Source of the DNA: Stenotrophomonas sp. UBA2124
GTDB lineage: Bacteria; Pseudomonadota; Gammaproteobacteria; Xanthomonadales; Xanthomonadaceae
Reading direction: 5' to 3'
Assembly: GCA_002329155.1 (NCBI GenBank)
Contig: DCXY01000023.1
Coordinates: 38,817 to 93,317, forward strand
Length of the DNA stretch: 54,501 nucleotides
The translations under genes and the position numbers were made by a program. This document shows, piece after piece, positions 1 to 8,242 of this stretch (its first letter is position 1; the number at the start of each line of letters is the position of its first letter). The notes below the pieces were generated by a model. It was given only the letters and a program-made list of their open reading frames with translations, did not search any database and was not told the origin of the DNA.

Positions 1-64
1 CCCGCGAGGGGAGAGGGGCTTTACAGCTGCGGTTGCTGATGTTGCCCCTCGCTCACCGTTGCGC

Positions 65-176
65 GTAGCCCGGGTAAGCGCCAGCGCACCCGGGAAGCAG
101 GTGAACCGCCGGCGCTGCGTCTGGTGATGTGAACGCCCCGGTGAATCCCCGGGTGCGCTGCGCTTACCCGGGCTAC
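65..176. repeat. Inverted pair of GTAG-type palindromic repeats
   Basis: A 30-base unit starting GTAGCCCGGGTAAGCG at 65-94 is repeated in reverse orientation at 148-176, ending in GGCTAC. Each unit is itself a small palindrome (CCCGGG at both ends of its core), so the pair can form two hairpins or one long stem. A GTAG tip on short repetitive palindromes is the mark of the SMAG/REP family of Stenotrophomonas. A second pair with almost the same sequence lies at 48983-49139. Confidence 0.75.
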
Positions 177-286
177 GGGCTACGGGGCTCGGCACGGCGT
201 CTTTACCTGCCAGCCGGTTTCACCCGGTTACAATGCGCCCTCGCCTGCCTGTTCTGGCACGGCGACTTCTTTCACTACATCTCTGT

Positions 287-306
287 GCAGCGCCGCATGG
301 CGCTGC
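287..306 (+). other. Stem-loop just upstream of the transporter start
   Basis: GCAGCGCC (287-294) and GGCGCTGC (299-306) form a perfect 8-bp stem with a GCAT loop, ending 10 bases before the chosen ATG at 317. No Shine-Dalgarno sequence is visible between the hairpin and the start. It could influence translation, or it could be chance in GC-rich DNA; no known riboswitch consensus was recognised. Confidence 0.3.
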
Positions 307-316
307 GTTGCCGTCC

Positions 317-871
317 ATGTCCCAGCCTTCTTCCATCCGCTTCGCGCCGCTTACCTCCACCTCGCTGCTGCTGGCAGTGCTGGCGATGGGGGCCGTGGTG
401 CTGGGCTCGAACGTGCTGGTGCAATACCCGATCAACGATTGGCTTACCTGGGGTGCTTTCAGCTACCCGGTGGCGTTTCTGGTCAGCAACCTGATCAACC
501 GCCGCTTCGGGCCGCAAGCCGCGCGGCGGGTGGCGTGGGCCGGTTTCGCGGTGGCGGTGCTGCTGTCGATCTGGATCGCCACACCCCGCATCGCGGTGGC
601 CTCATGCCTGGCCTTCATCTGCGCGCAGCTGCTGGACATCACCGTGTTCGACCGCCTGCGCGTGGGCAACTGGTGGCGCGCGCCCATGGTCGCCACCACC
701 TGCAGCGCCACGCTGGACACGGCCATCTTCTGGTCGGTGGCCTTCGCTGGTTCGCAGCTGCCATGGGTGAGCTGGGCCGTCGGCGACTGGCTGGTCAAGC
801 TGGGTATCGGCGTGTGCCTGCTGGTGCCGTTTCGTGCGCTGCTGTGGAAGATGGCGCCGGTCAAAGGCTAG
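317..871 (+). CDS. VUT-family queuosine-precursor transporter (YhhQ-like)
   Basis: Integral membrane protein of 184 residues belonging to the VUT/DUF165 family, whose characterised member YhhQ imports the 7-deazaguanine precursors preQ0/preQ1 for tRNA queuosine. The translation has about six hydrophobic helices and the family signature region: the YPxxFLVSNLINRRFG stretch early on, and later a CAQLLDITVFDRLR segment followed by conserved TxxSxxLDTAIFW-type residues. The start at 317 was chosen because conservation begins there; an in-frame ATG at 233 would add 28 unlikely residues. The gene is alone, followed by an inverted repeat and then glnE on the other strand. The family call is firm; substrate specificity is inferred. 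Confidence 0.85.
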   Translation: MSQPSSIRFAPLTSTSLLLAVLAMGAVVLGSNVLVQYPINDWLTWGAFSYPVAFLVSNLINRRFGPQAARRVAWAGFAVAVLLSIWIATPRIAVASCLAFICAQLLDITVFDRLRVGNWWRAPMVATTCSATLDTAIFWSVAFAGSQLPWVSWAVGDWLVKLGIGVCLLVPFRALLWKMAPVKG

Positions 872-872
872 A

Positions 873-1002
873 GAACGGGGTGGTGGGAACGGGGAATGTG
901 AGATTCCTGTTGCTGCATGCTCTGTACCTCCGGTGGCGCTACCGTGAGAAGCGCACCGCTCGCGCGCTCTCACATTCCCGTTTCCCAATTCCCTGTTCCC
1001 CG
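873..1002. repeat. Long imperfect inverted repeat between convergent genes
   Basis: The arm at about 873-903 (GGGAACGGGGAATGTGAG core) matches the reverse complement of about 969-1002 (CTCACATTCCCGTTTCCC core) with a few gaps, around 80 percent by eye. The roughly 65-base centre is unrelated. It separates the convergent transporter gene and glnE and may act as a bidirectional terminator or be an intergenic repeat element. There is no T-run typical of an intrinsic terminator. Confidence 0.5.
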
Positions 1003-1003
1003 C

Positions 1004-3808
1004 TCAAAACGCCAACCCTGCGGCTATCGTCGCCTCGGTGATCACAGCGCGTGCCGCGTCTATCTCGGGCGTGGGGATGGCCATGCGTGGGCGGCGGTCC
1101 AGCGTGCAGCTCAGACCTACGTCGAGCAAGGTGGCGTGGGCATCGTGCAGGGCCACGGCGGTGTCGCCGGGCAGCCAGCCGGCCGCCGCCAATGCGGCGA
1201 TCAGACGCGGGGTTTCGCGCGGCTCGCATAGCGCCGGGTTGCTCGAGGCCTGCGAGAGCACGCCGGTCTGCAGCAGGAATTCCAGATCCACCAGACCACC
1301 TGCACCCTGCTTCAGGTCCACGCGCCCGGCATCGCTGCGGTCCAGTTCGGTACGCATGCGGCCACGCATTTTCAGCACGTCCCCAAACAGCGTTTCATGG
1401 TCGCGGCTGCGGCTCAGCGTGGTGGCGCGCACCTGCTCGAAATCCTCCAGCAGTGACGGCTCACCGGCCACGCCGCGTGCCCGCACCAGCGCCTGGTGCT
1501 CCCATGTCCACGCGCGTTCGCGCTGGTACTCGGTATAGCTGGCGAGCGAGGAGACCAGCGCGCCCTTGCCGCCATCCGGGCGCAGGCGCACGTCGATGTC
1601 GTACAGGCGGCCTGCGGCGGTGACCGCTGCGAGCAGCGCCATCACCTTCTGCGCCAGCCGCGCATACCAGCGGCTGCTTTCCAGCGGTCGGGCACCATCG
1701 CTGCCTTCGACATCGGCCGGATGGTCGTACAGGAACACCAGATCCAGATCCGAGCCGAAGCCCAGCTCCAGGCCGCCCAGACTGCCGTAGCCGATGATGG
1801 CGAAGCGGCCACCGGGCACGTCACCATGGGCGTGCAGCATGTCGGCGCGCGCCATTTCCAGCACCGTCACCACCACCGCATCGGCCAGCAGCGCGAGCTG
1901 GTGGGTGCAGTCCACGGCACGCTGGCGGCCATCGTGGAACGCCAGCGCCATGCGGAAGCTCAGCGCCAGCCGCACTTCGTTGAGCGAGCGCAGGGCGATT
2001 TCGGGATCATCGATGGCGAGTGCGGCGGCGCAGGCGTCGTGCATTTCCTGCGCGTCCGGCATGGGGCCGGCCACGCGCGTGTCGAGCAGTTCGTCCAGCA
2101 GCAGCGGGAAGGCGACCAGCCGCTCGGACAGCAATGCGCTGCGTGCGAGCACGTTGACCAGCCGGGTCAGCGCACTGGGTTGTTCGTCGAGCAATGCCAG
2201 ATAGCTGGTGCGGCGCAGGATGGCCTGCAGCAGGCCCAGCACGCGGCGCAGCGCGGCACCGGGTTGCGGCGAGCGCGTGGCGGCGTGCAGCAGTGCGGGC
2301 AGCACGCGGTCCAGCCGCGCACGCGCGGTGTCGGAGAGCGACTTCACGCCCAGCGACTGGGCGAATTCACGCAGCAGCTGGTCGGCGCTGGCGGCGTCGG
2401 CAAAACCCGCCTCGGCCAGCACCTCGGCGCTGCCGCCACCGGGCAGCACGCGCCAGTAGCTGGCCAGTGCATCCGGTGCCGCCTGCCCGCGACGCGGCGC
2501 AAGCAGCGCGTCGAACTCGGTGCTGACGCGCTGGCGCTGTGCATCCAGTGCGGAGAGCAGCTCGGCCCAATCGGCATGGCCCAGAGCCACCGCGATGCGC
2601 GCGCGGTCGAGCGTGTCGTGCGGCAGGCAGTGGGTCTGCGCGTCGCGCAGCATCTGCAGGCGGTTTTCCAGCCGGCGCAGGAAGCGGTAGGCGGTGATCA
2701 GATCCTCGCCATCGGCCGGTGCCATCTGCCCCGACACCACCAGCGCGCGCAGCGCAGGCAGCAGGCGACGCTCACGCAGTTCGGCTTCGCGGCCCCCACG
2801 GATCAGCTGCAGCGCCTGCGCCAGGAATTCGATTTCGCGGATGCCACCGGGGCCGCGCTTGATGTCGTCCAGCCGATCCTTGCGTGCGACCTCGGCGGTG
2901 ATGGCCGCCTTCATCTCGCGCAGGCCATCAAGCGCGGTGAAATCCAGATAGCGGCGGTAGACGAAGGGGCGCAGCGTCTCCAGCCAGGCCTCGCCGGCAG
3001 CGATGTCACCGGCCACGGCGCGTGCCTTGATCCAGGCGTAGCGCTCCCAGTCGCGGCCTTCGCGCTGGAAATACTGGTCCATGCCGGCGAAGGACAGCGC
3101 CACGCGGCCTGCGGTGCCGAACGGGCGCAGGCGCAGGTCCACGCGGTGGCAGAAGCCGTCGGCGGTGGTTTCATCCAGCAGCCGCGCCAGCCGCTGTCCC
3201 AGCCGGGCGAAGTATTCCTCGGCAGCCAGCGGGCGCGCGCCATCGGATTCCCCTGCTTCTGGGTAGGCGTAGACCAGATCGATGTCGGAGGAAAAATTCA
3301 GCTCGCCACCGCCCAGCTTGCCCAGCCCGAACACCACCAGCCGCTGCGCGCTGCCATCCTCGGCACGCACCACGCCATGGCGGGCGGCGAACTCCTGCTC
3401 CAGCGCACCCAGCGCCAGTTGCAGGCAGTCTTCGGCCAGACGGGTGGCGCCGGCCAGCGTGGCATCCACGTCGTCCAGCCCCAGCACGTCGCGCCAGATC
3501 AGCCGGGTGGAGGCCGCCGCACGGTAGCGGCGCAGCTGGGCGGGCCAGGCGCTGGGCTGGAGGGGATCCAGTTCGGGCAGGGGCAACGGGGCCGGATCGG
3601 CTTCGGCCAGCGCCTGCAGCAGCGCCGGCTGCCGGCACAGGGTGTCGATGGCGAAGTCGCTGGCGATGGCCAACTGGCGCAGGCCAGCCTCGAAACCGGG
3701 CGCCGTGGGCCAGGCGGCCGGGTCTGGCTGGGCCAGGCGCAAGCGGGCAAGGGCGCGATCAACGACCGGGGCAAGCAGTTCGGGTACGGCGGTGGGGGCG
3801 ACAGTCAT
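1004..3808 (-). CDS. glnE: Bifunctional glutamine synthetase adenylyltransferase/deadenylase
   Basis: GlnE adds AMP to a tyrosine of glutamine synthetase when glutamine is high and removes it when nitrogen is short, under PII control. The 934-residue length fits the family (E. coli 946). Two nucleotidyltransferase domains are visible, each with the GxGKLGGxELxxxSDIDLVY-type motif: the first reads GLGKLGGGELNFSSDIDLVY, the second GYGSLGGLELGFGSDLDLVF. Each is followed by a conserved RLRPxG segment. The ATG at 3808 was chosen because conserved sequence follows it; an upstream extension to 4018 would run through a terminator hairpin. The gene stands alone; the region upstream is unusual (see 3867-4040). 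Confidence 0.96.
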   Translation of the reverse strand: MTVAPTAVPELLAPVVDRALARLRLAQPDPAAWPTAPGFEAGLRQLAIASDFAIDTLCRQPALLQALAEADPAPLPLPELDPLQPSAWPAQLRRYRAAASTRLIWRDVLGLDDVDATLAGATRLAEDCLQLALGALEQEFAARHGVVRAEDGSAQRLVVFGLGKLGGGELNFSSDIDLVYAYPEAGESDGARPLAAEEYFARLGQRLARLLDETTADGFCHRVDLRLRPFGTAGRVALSFAGMDQYFQREGRDWERYAWIKARAVAGDIAAGEAWLETLRPFVYRRYLDFTALDGLREMKAAITAEVARKDRLDDIKRGPGGIREIEFLAQALQLIRGGREAELRERRLLPALRALVVSGQMAPADGEDLITAYRFLRRLENRLQMLRDAQTHCLPHDTLDRARIAVALGHADWAELLSALDAQRQRVSTEFDALLAPRRGQAAPDALASYWRVLPGGGSAEVLAEAGFADAASADQLLREFAQSLGVKSLSDTARARLDRVLPALLHAATRSPQPGAALRRVLGLLQAILRRTSYLALLDEQPSALTRLVNVLARSALLSERLVAFPLLLDELLDTRVAGPMPDAQEMHDACAAALAIDDPEIALRSLNEVRLALSFRMALAFHDGRQRAVDCTHQLALLADAVVVTVLEMARADMLHAHGDVPGGRFAIIGYGSLGGLELGFGSDLDLVFLYDHPADVEGSDGARPLESSRWYARLAQKVMALLAAVTAAGRLYDIDVRLRPDGGKGALVSSLASYTEYQRERAWTWEHQALVRARGVAGEPSLLEDFEQVRATTLSRSRDHETLFGDVLKMRGRMRTELDRSDAGRVDLKQGAGGLVDLEFLLQTGVLSQASSNPALCEPRETPRLIAALAAAGWLPGDTAVALHDAHATLLDVGLSCTLDRRPRMAIPTPEIDAARAVITEATIAAGLAF

Positions 3809-3866
3809 GCCCCAATTCTGGCATCCGCAGGCGGTATCGAGCTGCCATCTACGCAGAACGGGCAAT

Positions 3867-3903
3867 AAAAAAGCCCACTGACAGCGAGCTGTCAGCGGGC
3901 TTT
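3867..3903 (-). terminator. Strong intrinsic terminator upstream of glnE
   Basis: Read on the minus strand, AAAGCCCGCTGACAG pairs with CTGTCAGTGGGCTTT around a 4-base loop and is followed by six T residues. It lies about 60 bases before the glnE start codon and points toward glnE. The plus-strand reading has no useful T-run. It must therefore end a transcript arising between 3904 and 4092, either a small RNA or a glnE leader. Confidence 0.8.
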
Positions 3904-4040
3904 GCTCCCTCCCCCACGTCGGGATGCAGGTCGATCCTGCGGGGTCGGCGAGCAACTTGCACGCTGCAGTGCAAAACAGTACCCGCCGGTACAAGAGCCT
4001 GCAGGCCGCAAAAGCCATTCCACGAAGGTAGCACCCCCCT
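3904..4040 (-). ncRNA. Candidate structured small RNA or glnE leader
   Basis: Between the divergent glnE and CoA-transferase genes, three small hairpins follow each other on the minus strand: GTACC/GGTAC at 3979-3992, TTGCAC/GTGCAA at 3957-3974 and GCAGG/CCTGC at 3926-3940, then the terminator at 3867-3903. No convincing ORF fits. A weak -10-like GATTAT lies at 4063-4058. I do not recognise an Rfam family. The 5' end is uncertain and only the terminator is well supported. Confidence 0.4.
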
Positions 4041-4092
4041 GCCCCCGCCGATCCGGGATAATCAGCGGTCCCCCCAAGAATCTGTAGTCGTC

Positions 4093-5607
4093 ATGCCTGT
4101 AGAACGTATTCTGGACGCGCGCCTGCGCGACCGCATCGTTTCCGCCGAGCAAGCCGCGGCCCTCATCCAGCCGGGCGAAACCGTCGCCATGAGCGGTTTC
4201 ACCGGTTCCGGTTACCCCAAGGCGGTGCCGATGGCGCTGGCGCAGCGCATCGAGCAGGCGCACCAGGCCGGCCAGGCATTCCAGATCAAGCTGATGACCG
4301 GTGCGTCCACGGCTCCGGAGCTGGATGGCGCACTGGCCAAGGCCGATGGCATCGCGATGCGCATGCCGTTCCAGACCGACCCGGATGCACGTAAGCGCAT
4401 CAACGAAGGCAAGCTGGATTACATCGACATCCACCTTTCGCACGTTGCGCAGCATGTGTGGTTTGGTTTCTACGGTGACATCGACACCGCCGTGGTCGAA
4501 GTGTCGGCCATCCGCGAGGATGGCGCGCTGGTGCCGTCCACCTCGGTCGGCAACAACAAGACCTGGCTGGACCTGGCCAAGAAGGTGATCATCGAGGTCA
4601 ACGAGTGGCAGCCCGAGGGCATCGAGGGCATGCACGACATCTACTACGGCACCGCGCTGCCGCCGCACCGCAAGCCGATCCCGCTGGTGCACGGCAACGA
4701 CCGCATCGGCCAGACCACGCTCAATGTGGACCCGGACAAGATCGTGGCGGTGGTGCGTACCAATGGGCCGGACCGCAACAGCCCGTTCAAGCCGATCGAC
4801 CAGGACAGCAAGCTGATCGCCGGCCACCTGATCGAGTTCCTCAAGCACGAAGTGGCCAAGGGCCGCCTGCCGCAGAACCTGCTGCCGCTGCAGTCGGGCG
4901 TGGGCAACATTCCCAACGCCGTGCTGGCCGGCCTTGCCGACAGCGGCCTGCGTGGCCTGAGCGCCTTCACCGAGGTGATCCAGGACGGCATGCTGGACCT
5001 GCTCAAGTCCGGCGTCCTGGAATACGCCTCGTGCACCGGTTTCGCGCTGAGCCCGGAGGCGAACGAGGAGTTCAAGCGCAACATCCACTTCTACCGCGAC
5101 CGCATCATCATGCGCACGCAGGAGATGTCCAACCATCCGGAGCTGGTGCGCCGCCTTGGCTGCATCGGCATGAACGGCATGATCGAAGTGGACATCTACG
5201 GCAACGTGAACTCCACGCATGTCATGGGCAGCCGCATCATGAACGGTATCGGCGGCTCGGGTGACTTCACCCGCAACGGCTTCCTGTCCACGTTCCTGAG
5301 CCCATCCACCGCCAAGAACGGCAGCATCTCGTCCATCGTGCCGATGGTGAGCCATGTGGATCACACCGAGCACGACGTGTCGATCATCGTCACCGAGCAG
5401 GGCCTGGCCGATCTGCGTGGCCTGCCGCCGCGTGCCCGTGCGCGTGCATTGATCGACAACTGCGCGCATCCGGATTTCCGCGACCAGCTCAACGATTACT
5501 TCGACCGCGCCTGCCGCGAAAGCTACGGCCTGCACACCCCGCACCTGCTGCCCGAAGCACTGTCCTGGCACCAGCGGTACATTGATACCGGCAGCATGAA
5601 ACGCTGA
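4093..5607 (+). CDS. Succinyl-CoA:acetate CoA-transferase / acetyl-CoA hydrolase family
   Basis: Cytoplasmic enzyme of 504 residues in the acetyl-CoA hydrolase/transferase family. Close in length and motifs to AarC-type succinyl-CoA:acetate CoA-transferases, which activate acetate with CoA from succinyl-CoA and can bypass succinyl-CoA synthetase in the TCA cycle. Visible motifs are the N-terminal VAMSGFTGSGYPK, GVGNIPNAVLAGL at 269-281, AFTEVIQDGM at 291-300 with the catalytic glutamate at 294, and GGSGDFTRNG near the C-terminal third. It is a single-gene unit followed by a clear terminator at 5633. Exact acyl donor and acceptor are inferred from family resemblance. Confidence 0.88.
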   Translation: MPVERILDARLRDRIVSAEQAAALIQPGETVAMSGFTGSGYPKAVPMALAQRIEQAHQAGQAFQIKLMTGASTAPELDGALAKADGIAMRMPFQTDPDARKRINEGKLDYIDIHLSHVAQHVWFGFYGDIDTAVVEVSAIREDGALVPSTSVGNNKTWLDLAKKVIIEVNEWQPEGIEGMHDIYYGTALPPHRKPIPLVHGNDRIGQTTLNVDPDKIVAVVRTNGPDRNSPFKPIDQDSKLIAGHLIEFLKHEVAKGRLPQNLLPLQSGVGNIPNAVLAGLADSGLRGLSAFTEVIQDGMLDLLKSGVLEYASCTGFALSPEANEEFKRNIHFYRDRIIMRTQEMSNHPELVRRLGCIGMNGMIEVDIYGNVNSTHVMGSRIMNGIGGSGDFTRNGFLSTFLSPSTAKNGSISSIVPMVSHVDHTEHDVSIIVTEQGLADLRGLPPRARARALIDNCAHPDFRDQLNDYFDRACRESYGLHTPHLLPEALSWHQRYIDTGSMKR

Positions 5608-5632
5608 ATCCCCGCTGCAGGCTGCATGCAAC

Positions 5633-5665
5633 AAAAAGCCCGGCAATTGCCGGGCTTTCTGTTGC
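5633..5665. terminator. Bidirectional terminator
   Basis: AAAAAGCCCGGC-AATT-GCCGGGCTTTCTGTT forms a short GC stem with A-run and T-run on its two sides. It sits between the convergent CoA-transferase gene and the YegP-like gene. Confidence 0.8.
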
Positions 5666-5703
5666 TGCGCGGTACACAGCTGCCAGAGGCGTGGCCCCGC
5701 GCC

Positions 5704-6042
5704 TCACTCCTCCGTCTTGTCCTTCACCGTGGTGCTGGGGCCGTTGGCCTTGACGCTGGTGATGCCCGCCTCGCGCCCGGCCTGCGAGGTGTACAGCTGG
5801 CTGCTGCCGATCACCTGGTGGTTGACCGCTTTCAGATTGAAATGGTGGCGCCCGTCGGTGGCGGTCCTGCGCTCGAAGCGCGCTTCCTCCGGGCTGTTCT
5901 TCTGCACCGAGGCAATGCCGTTTTCGGCCGCCGCGCGCGTGGTGTAACGCTCACTGGTAAGGATCACCTCGGCGTTGCCCGCCTTGAGCACAAAATAGAA
6001 CTGGCCGTCCTTGCTCTTTTCCAACTCATACCAACCTGCCAT
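5704..6042 (-). CDS. YegP-like protein with two DUF1508 repeats
   Basis: Small soluble protein of 112 residues, the usual length for YegP. It contains two copies of the DUF1508 module, roughly residues 1-50 (WYELEKSKDGQFYFVLKAGN) and 60-105 (RRTATDGRHHFNLKAVNHQV), each ending with a Y(T)T/S-x-A-x(3)GI helix. The start at MAGWYELEK was chosen because the repeat begins there; an upstream in-frame extension adds 12 residues without homology. Biochemical function is unknown in the family. Confidence 0.85.
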   Translation of the reverse strand: MAGWYELEKSKDGQFYFVLKAGNAEVILTSERYTTRAAAENGIASVQKNSPEEARFERRTATDGRHHFNLKAVNHQVIGSSQLYTSQAGREAGITSVKANGPSTTVKDKTEE

Positions 6043-6179
6043 CGCTGTTCCCCTGCTTAGGGTTATGCCGACATGCAACCGCTGGATACCACCACAGCCA
6101 CATGCTTTGGCTGGACGCCCGGCATTGCCGGGCTTGTTGCGGCCACCGCTGCGGCGGCGACCGTCCGTATGACTCTACC

Positions 6180-6434
6180 TCAATCGCCGCCGCGTTCCAG
6201 CCATGCCAGTTTGCGTTCGCGTGGCAGTTGCTTGATCTGCCACTCCGCGCGGGCGGCGCCGGCGCGGTCGGCATAGGCACGGCTGGCCAGCACCCGCAGC
6301 GGCGGGTGCGCCCGCGTGTAACGGGCACCCTTGCCGGCCAGGTGCACCTTGAAGCGGGCCTCCACATCGGTGCTGATGCCTGCGTAATAGCTGCCGTCAC
6401 GGCATTCAAGCAGGTATAGAAACCAGGGCTTCAC
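6180..6434 (-). CDS. GIY-YIG nuclease-superfamily protein
   Basis: Small protein of about 84 residues of the UPF0213/YhbQ-type GIY-YIG family. The domain starts almost at the N-terminus: WFLYLLECRDGSYYAGIS carries the diverged GIY (LYLLE) and YIG (YAGIS) elements, followed by R in EARFKVHLAGKGARYT and a glutamate in RAEWQIKQL. A GTG at 6434 gives a start just before the domain. A GTG at 6446 is an alternative, and the open frame continues to 6488, overlapping the next gene's stop. The family probably cuts branched DNA, but the cellular role is not established. Confidence 0.75.
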   Translation of the reverse strand: MKPWFLYLLECRDGSYYAGISTDVEARFKVHLAGKGARYTRAHPPLRVLASRAYADRAGAARAEWQIKQLPRERKLAWLERGGD

Positions 6435-6457
6435 GGGTGCACACACGGCCTTTCCAC

Positions 6458-6901
6458 TTACATGCTGGCGGCGTCGGCGATCTTGCACATGCCTTCGCCC
6501 ACTGCCTTCTTCGAGCTCATCTGGCCGCCCTTGGTGGTGAAACGCACTTCCACGCGGATGCTGCCGTCGTCCTGGCGGCGCACGGTGCTGCGCAGCGGCA
6601 CGCTGCCGCCACCGCGCACCGGGTTCTCGCCGGCGATGTAACCGGTGCGCTCGTTCGGCGATATCGACACCATGCCCTCGGCCTCGATGGCGGCCACGGT
6701 CTTGGCGAATGCTTCGGCGTAGCTGACGCCTTCATGATCCTGCGAGGCCAGGTACTGCTTGCCGGTGCTGAAGCCGCCAGCCACTTCCAGGTTGGCCAGG
6801 CAGGAACTGCCCGAGGCGCTGGCGGCCGGCTGGCGCGCGGCCATTGCCATCGACGGCACCAGTGCCAGCACCACGGCCACCGTACAAATACGCTTACGCA
6901 T
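6458..6901 (-). CDS. Secreted protein of unknown function
   Basis: 147 residues with a clear signal peptide: RKR followed by a hydrophobic run and a VPSMAMAAR cleavage region near residue 23. The ATG at 6901 has a good ribosome binding site (AAGGAG, 8-base spacing), so the longer in-frame start at 6964 is rejected. The mature part has two cysteines (near the start and in GEGMCKIADA), which could form a disulfide, and a central ISPNERTGYIAGENPV segment. I do not recognise a named domain. It may share a transcript with the downstream GIY-YIG gene. Confidence 0.7.
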   Translation of the reverse strand: MRKRICTVAVVLALVPSMAMAARQPAASASGSSCLANLEVAGGFSTGKQYLASQDHEGVSYAEAFAKTVAAIEAEGMVSISPNERTGYIAGENPVRGGGSVPLRSTVRRQDDGSIRVEVRFTTKGGQMSSKKAVGEGMCKIADAASM

Positions 6902-7061
6902 CACATCCACTCCTTGAGGTTTCATCGAAAGGGCTTCCTGCCCGGTGATGCATTGCTCGCCCACCGCAGCCGGCGGGGGCGATGCCCCGCGCGGCTACGC
7001 TACCGGGGCCGGCGCGGCTTGCCAATGCCCCCTACCCAATGCCCCCTACATCAGGCGCATG

Positions 7062-8135
7062 TCAGGCAGCGGCCTCCAGCTGTGCACGGCGGCGCTGACG
7101 CACGGCATCGGCCAGATTTTCCAGCACCTGCACGGTGCTGTCCCAGTCGATGCAGCCATCGGTGATGCTCTGGCCGTAAACCAGCGGCTGGCCTTCGACC
7201 AGCTCCTGCCTGCCGGCGACCAGATGGCTTTCGATCATCACCCCGACCACGCGCTGCTCGCCGCCACGCAGCTGTGCGGCGATGTCTTCCACCACCTTGG
7301 GCTGGTTTTCCGGGTTCTTGCTGCTGTTGGCGTGGCTGGCGTCGATCATCAACCGGGCCGGCAACTGCGACTTGCCCAGCACATCGCTGGCGGCCTGCAC
7401 GCTGACCGCGTCGAAGTTGGGCAGCTTGCCGCCGCGCAGGATGACGTGGCAGTCGGGGTTGCCCTGGGTGGCGACGATGGCGGTGCCGCCCTCCTTGGTC
7501 ACCGACAGGAAGTGGTGCGGGTGCGAGGCCGCGCCCACCGCATCGGCGGCGATCTTCACGTCACCGGTGGTGCCGTTCTTGAAGCCCACCGGGCACGACA
7601 GCCCCGATGCCAGTTCGCGGTGCACCTGGCTTTCGGTGGTGCGCGCACCAATCGCGCCCCAGGCCACCAGGTCGGCGATGTACTGCGGCGAAATCACGTC
7701 CAGAAATTCCACACCTGCCGGCAGGCCCATGCGGTTGATGTCGCGCAGCAGGCCACGCGCCACGCGCAGGCCCTTGTTGATGTTGAAGCTGCCATCCAGG
7801 TCGGGGTCGTTGATCAGGCCCTTCCAGCCCACCGTGGTGCGCGGCTTCTCGAAGTAGACGCGCATGATGATCTCCAGCTCGCCACCGAGTGCCTCACGCA
7901 GCGGGCGCAGGCGCTGGGCGTAGTCCATCGCGGCCACCGGGTCGTGGATGGAGCACGGGCCGACCACGACGGCGAGGCGATCGTCCTGGCCATGCAGGAT
8001 GCGGTGCAGCGCGGCGCGGGCATCGGCCACGGTCTGCGAGGCTTCATCGTCGCAGGGCAGCAGCGAGAGCAGCTGGGCCGGCGGGGTCAACGGCTCCATC
8101 CTGCGGATGCGAAGGTCATCGGTGTGCGGGGGCAT
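7062..8135 (-). CDS. aroG: 3-deoxy-7-phosphoheptulonate (DAHP) synthase, class I
   Basis: Catalyses the first shikimate-pathway step, condensing phosphoenolpyruvate and erythrose 4-phosphate to DAHP in the cytoplasm. The 357-residue protein has the AroF/G/H-type landmarks: VVVGPCSIHDP at about 56-66, the metal and substrate regions RVYFEKPRTTVGWKG, FKNGTTGDVKIA and DASHANSSKNP. The ATG at 8135 has a GGAG site nine bases upstream. The gene is preceded by an aromatic-codon leader ORF and an intrinsic terminator, so it appears controlled by attenuation. Which aromatic end product inhibits the enzyme cannot be read from sequence. Confidence 0.95.
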   Translation of the reverse strand: MPPHTDDLRIRRMEPLTPPAQLLSLLPCDDEASQTVADARAALHRILHGQDDRLAVVVGPCSIHDPVAAMDYAQRLRPLREALGGELEIIMRVYFEKPRTTVGWKGLINDPDLDGSFNINKGLRVARGLLRDINRMGLPAGVEFLDVISPQYIADLVAWGAIGARTTESQVHRELASGLSCPVGFKNGTTGDVKIAADAVGAASHPHHFLSVTKEGGTAIVATQGNPDCHVILRGGKLPNFDAVSVQAASDVLGKSQLPARLMIDASHANSSKNPENQPKVVEDIAAQLRGGEQRVVGVMIESHLVAGRQELVEGQPLVYGQSITDGCIDWDSTVQVLENLADAVRQRRRAQLEAAA

Positions 8136-8189
8136 TGCGGGGGTCTCCGGTTCAAGGCTTCAAAGGTCTGCCCCCAGCGTGGCGGCATG

Positions 8190-8219
8190 AAAAAAGCCGC
8201 CAGGTTCGCTGGCGGCTTT
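8190..8219 (-). terminator. Attenuator terminator of aroG
   Basis: On the minus strand GCCGCCAG (8216-8209) pairs with CTGGCGGC (8203-8196) around a 5-base loop, followed by six T residues (8195-8190). It lies between the leader peptide stop and the aroG start, about 55 bases before the latter. Its upstream arm (CCGCCAGC, 8215-8208) is perfectly complementary to GCTGGCGG inside the leader ORF (8273-8266), giving a mutually exclusive antiterminator. Confidence 0.85.
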
Positions 8220-8242
8220 CGGGAATGCGTCTGAAGGGTTCT

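Noticed and set aside
129..494. Possible leader ORF upstream of the queuosine-precursor transporter with an FWHGDFFHYIS stretch
   Set aside because: The frame begins inside the GTAG repeat, overlaps the transporter frame widely, and no terminator or antiterminator pairing follows it.
1496..3868. 790-codon plus-strand open frame opposite glnE
   Set aside because: Translation is Gln/Arg/His-rich low complexity and lies exactly over the conserved glnE reading frame; it is a GC-driven antisense shadow.
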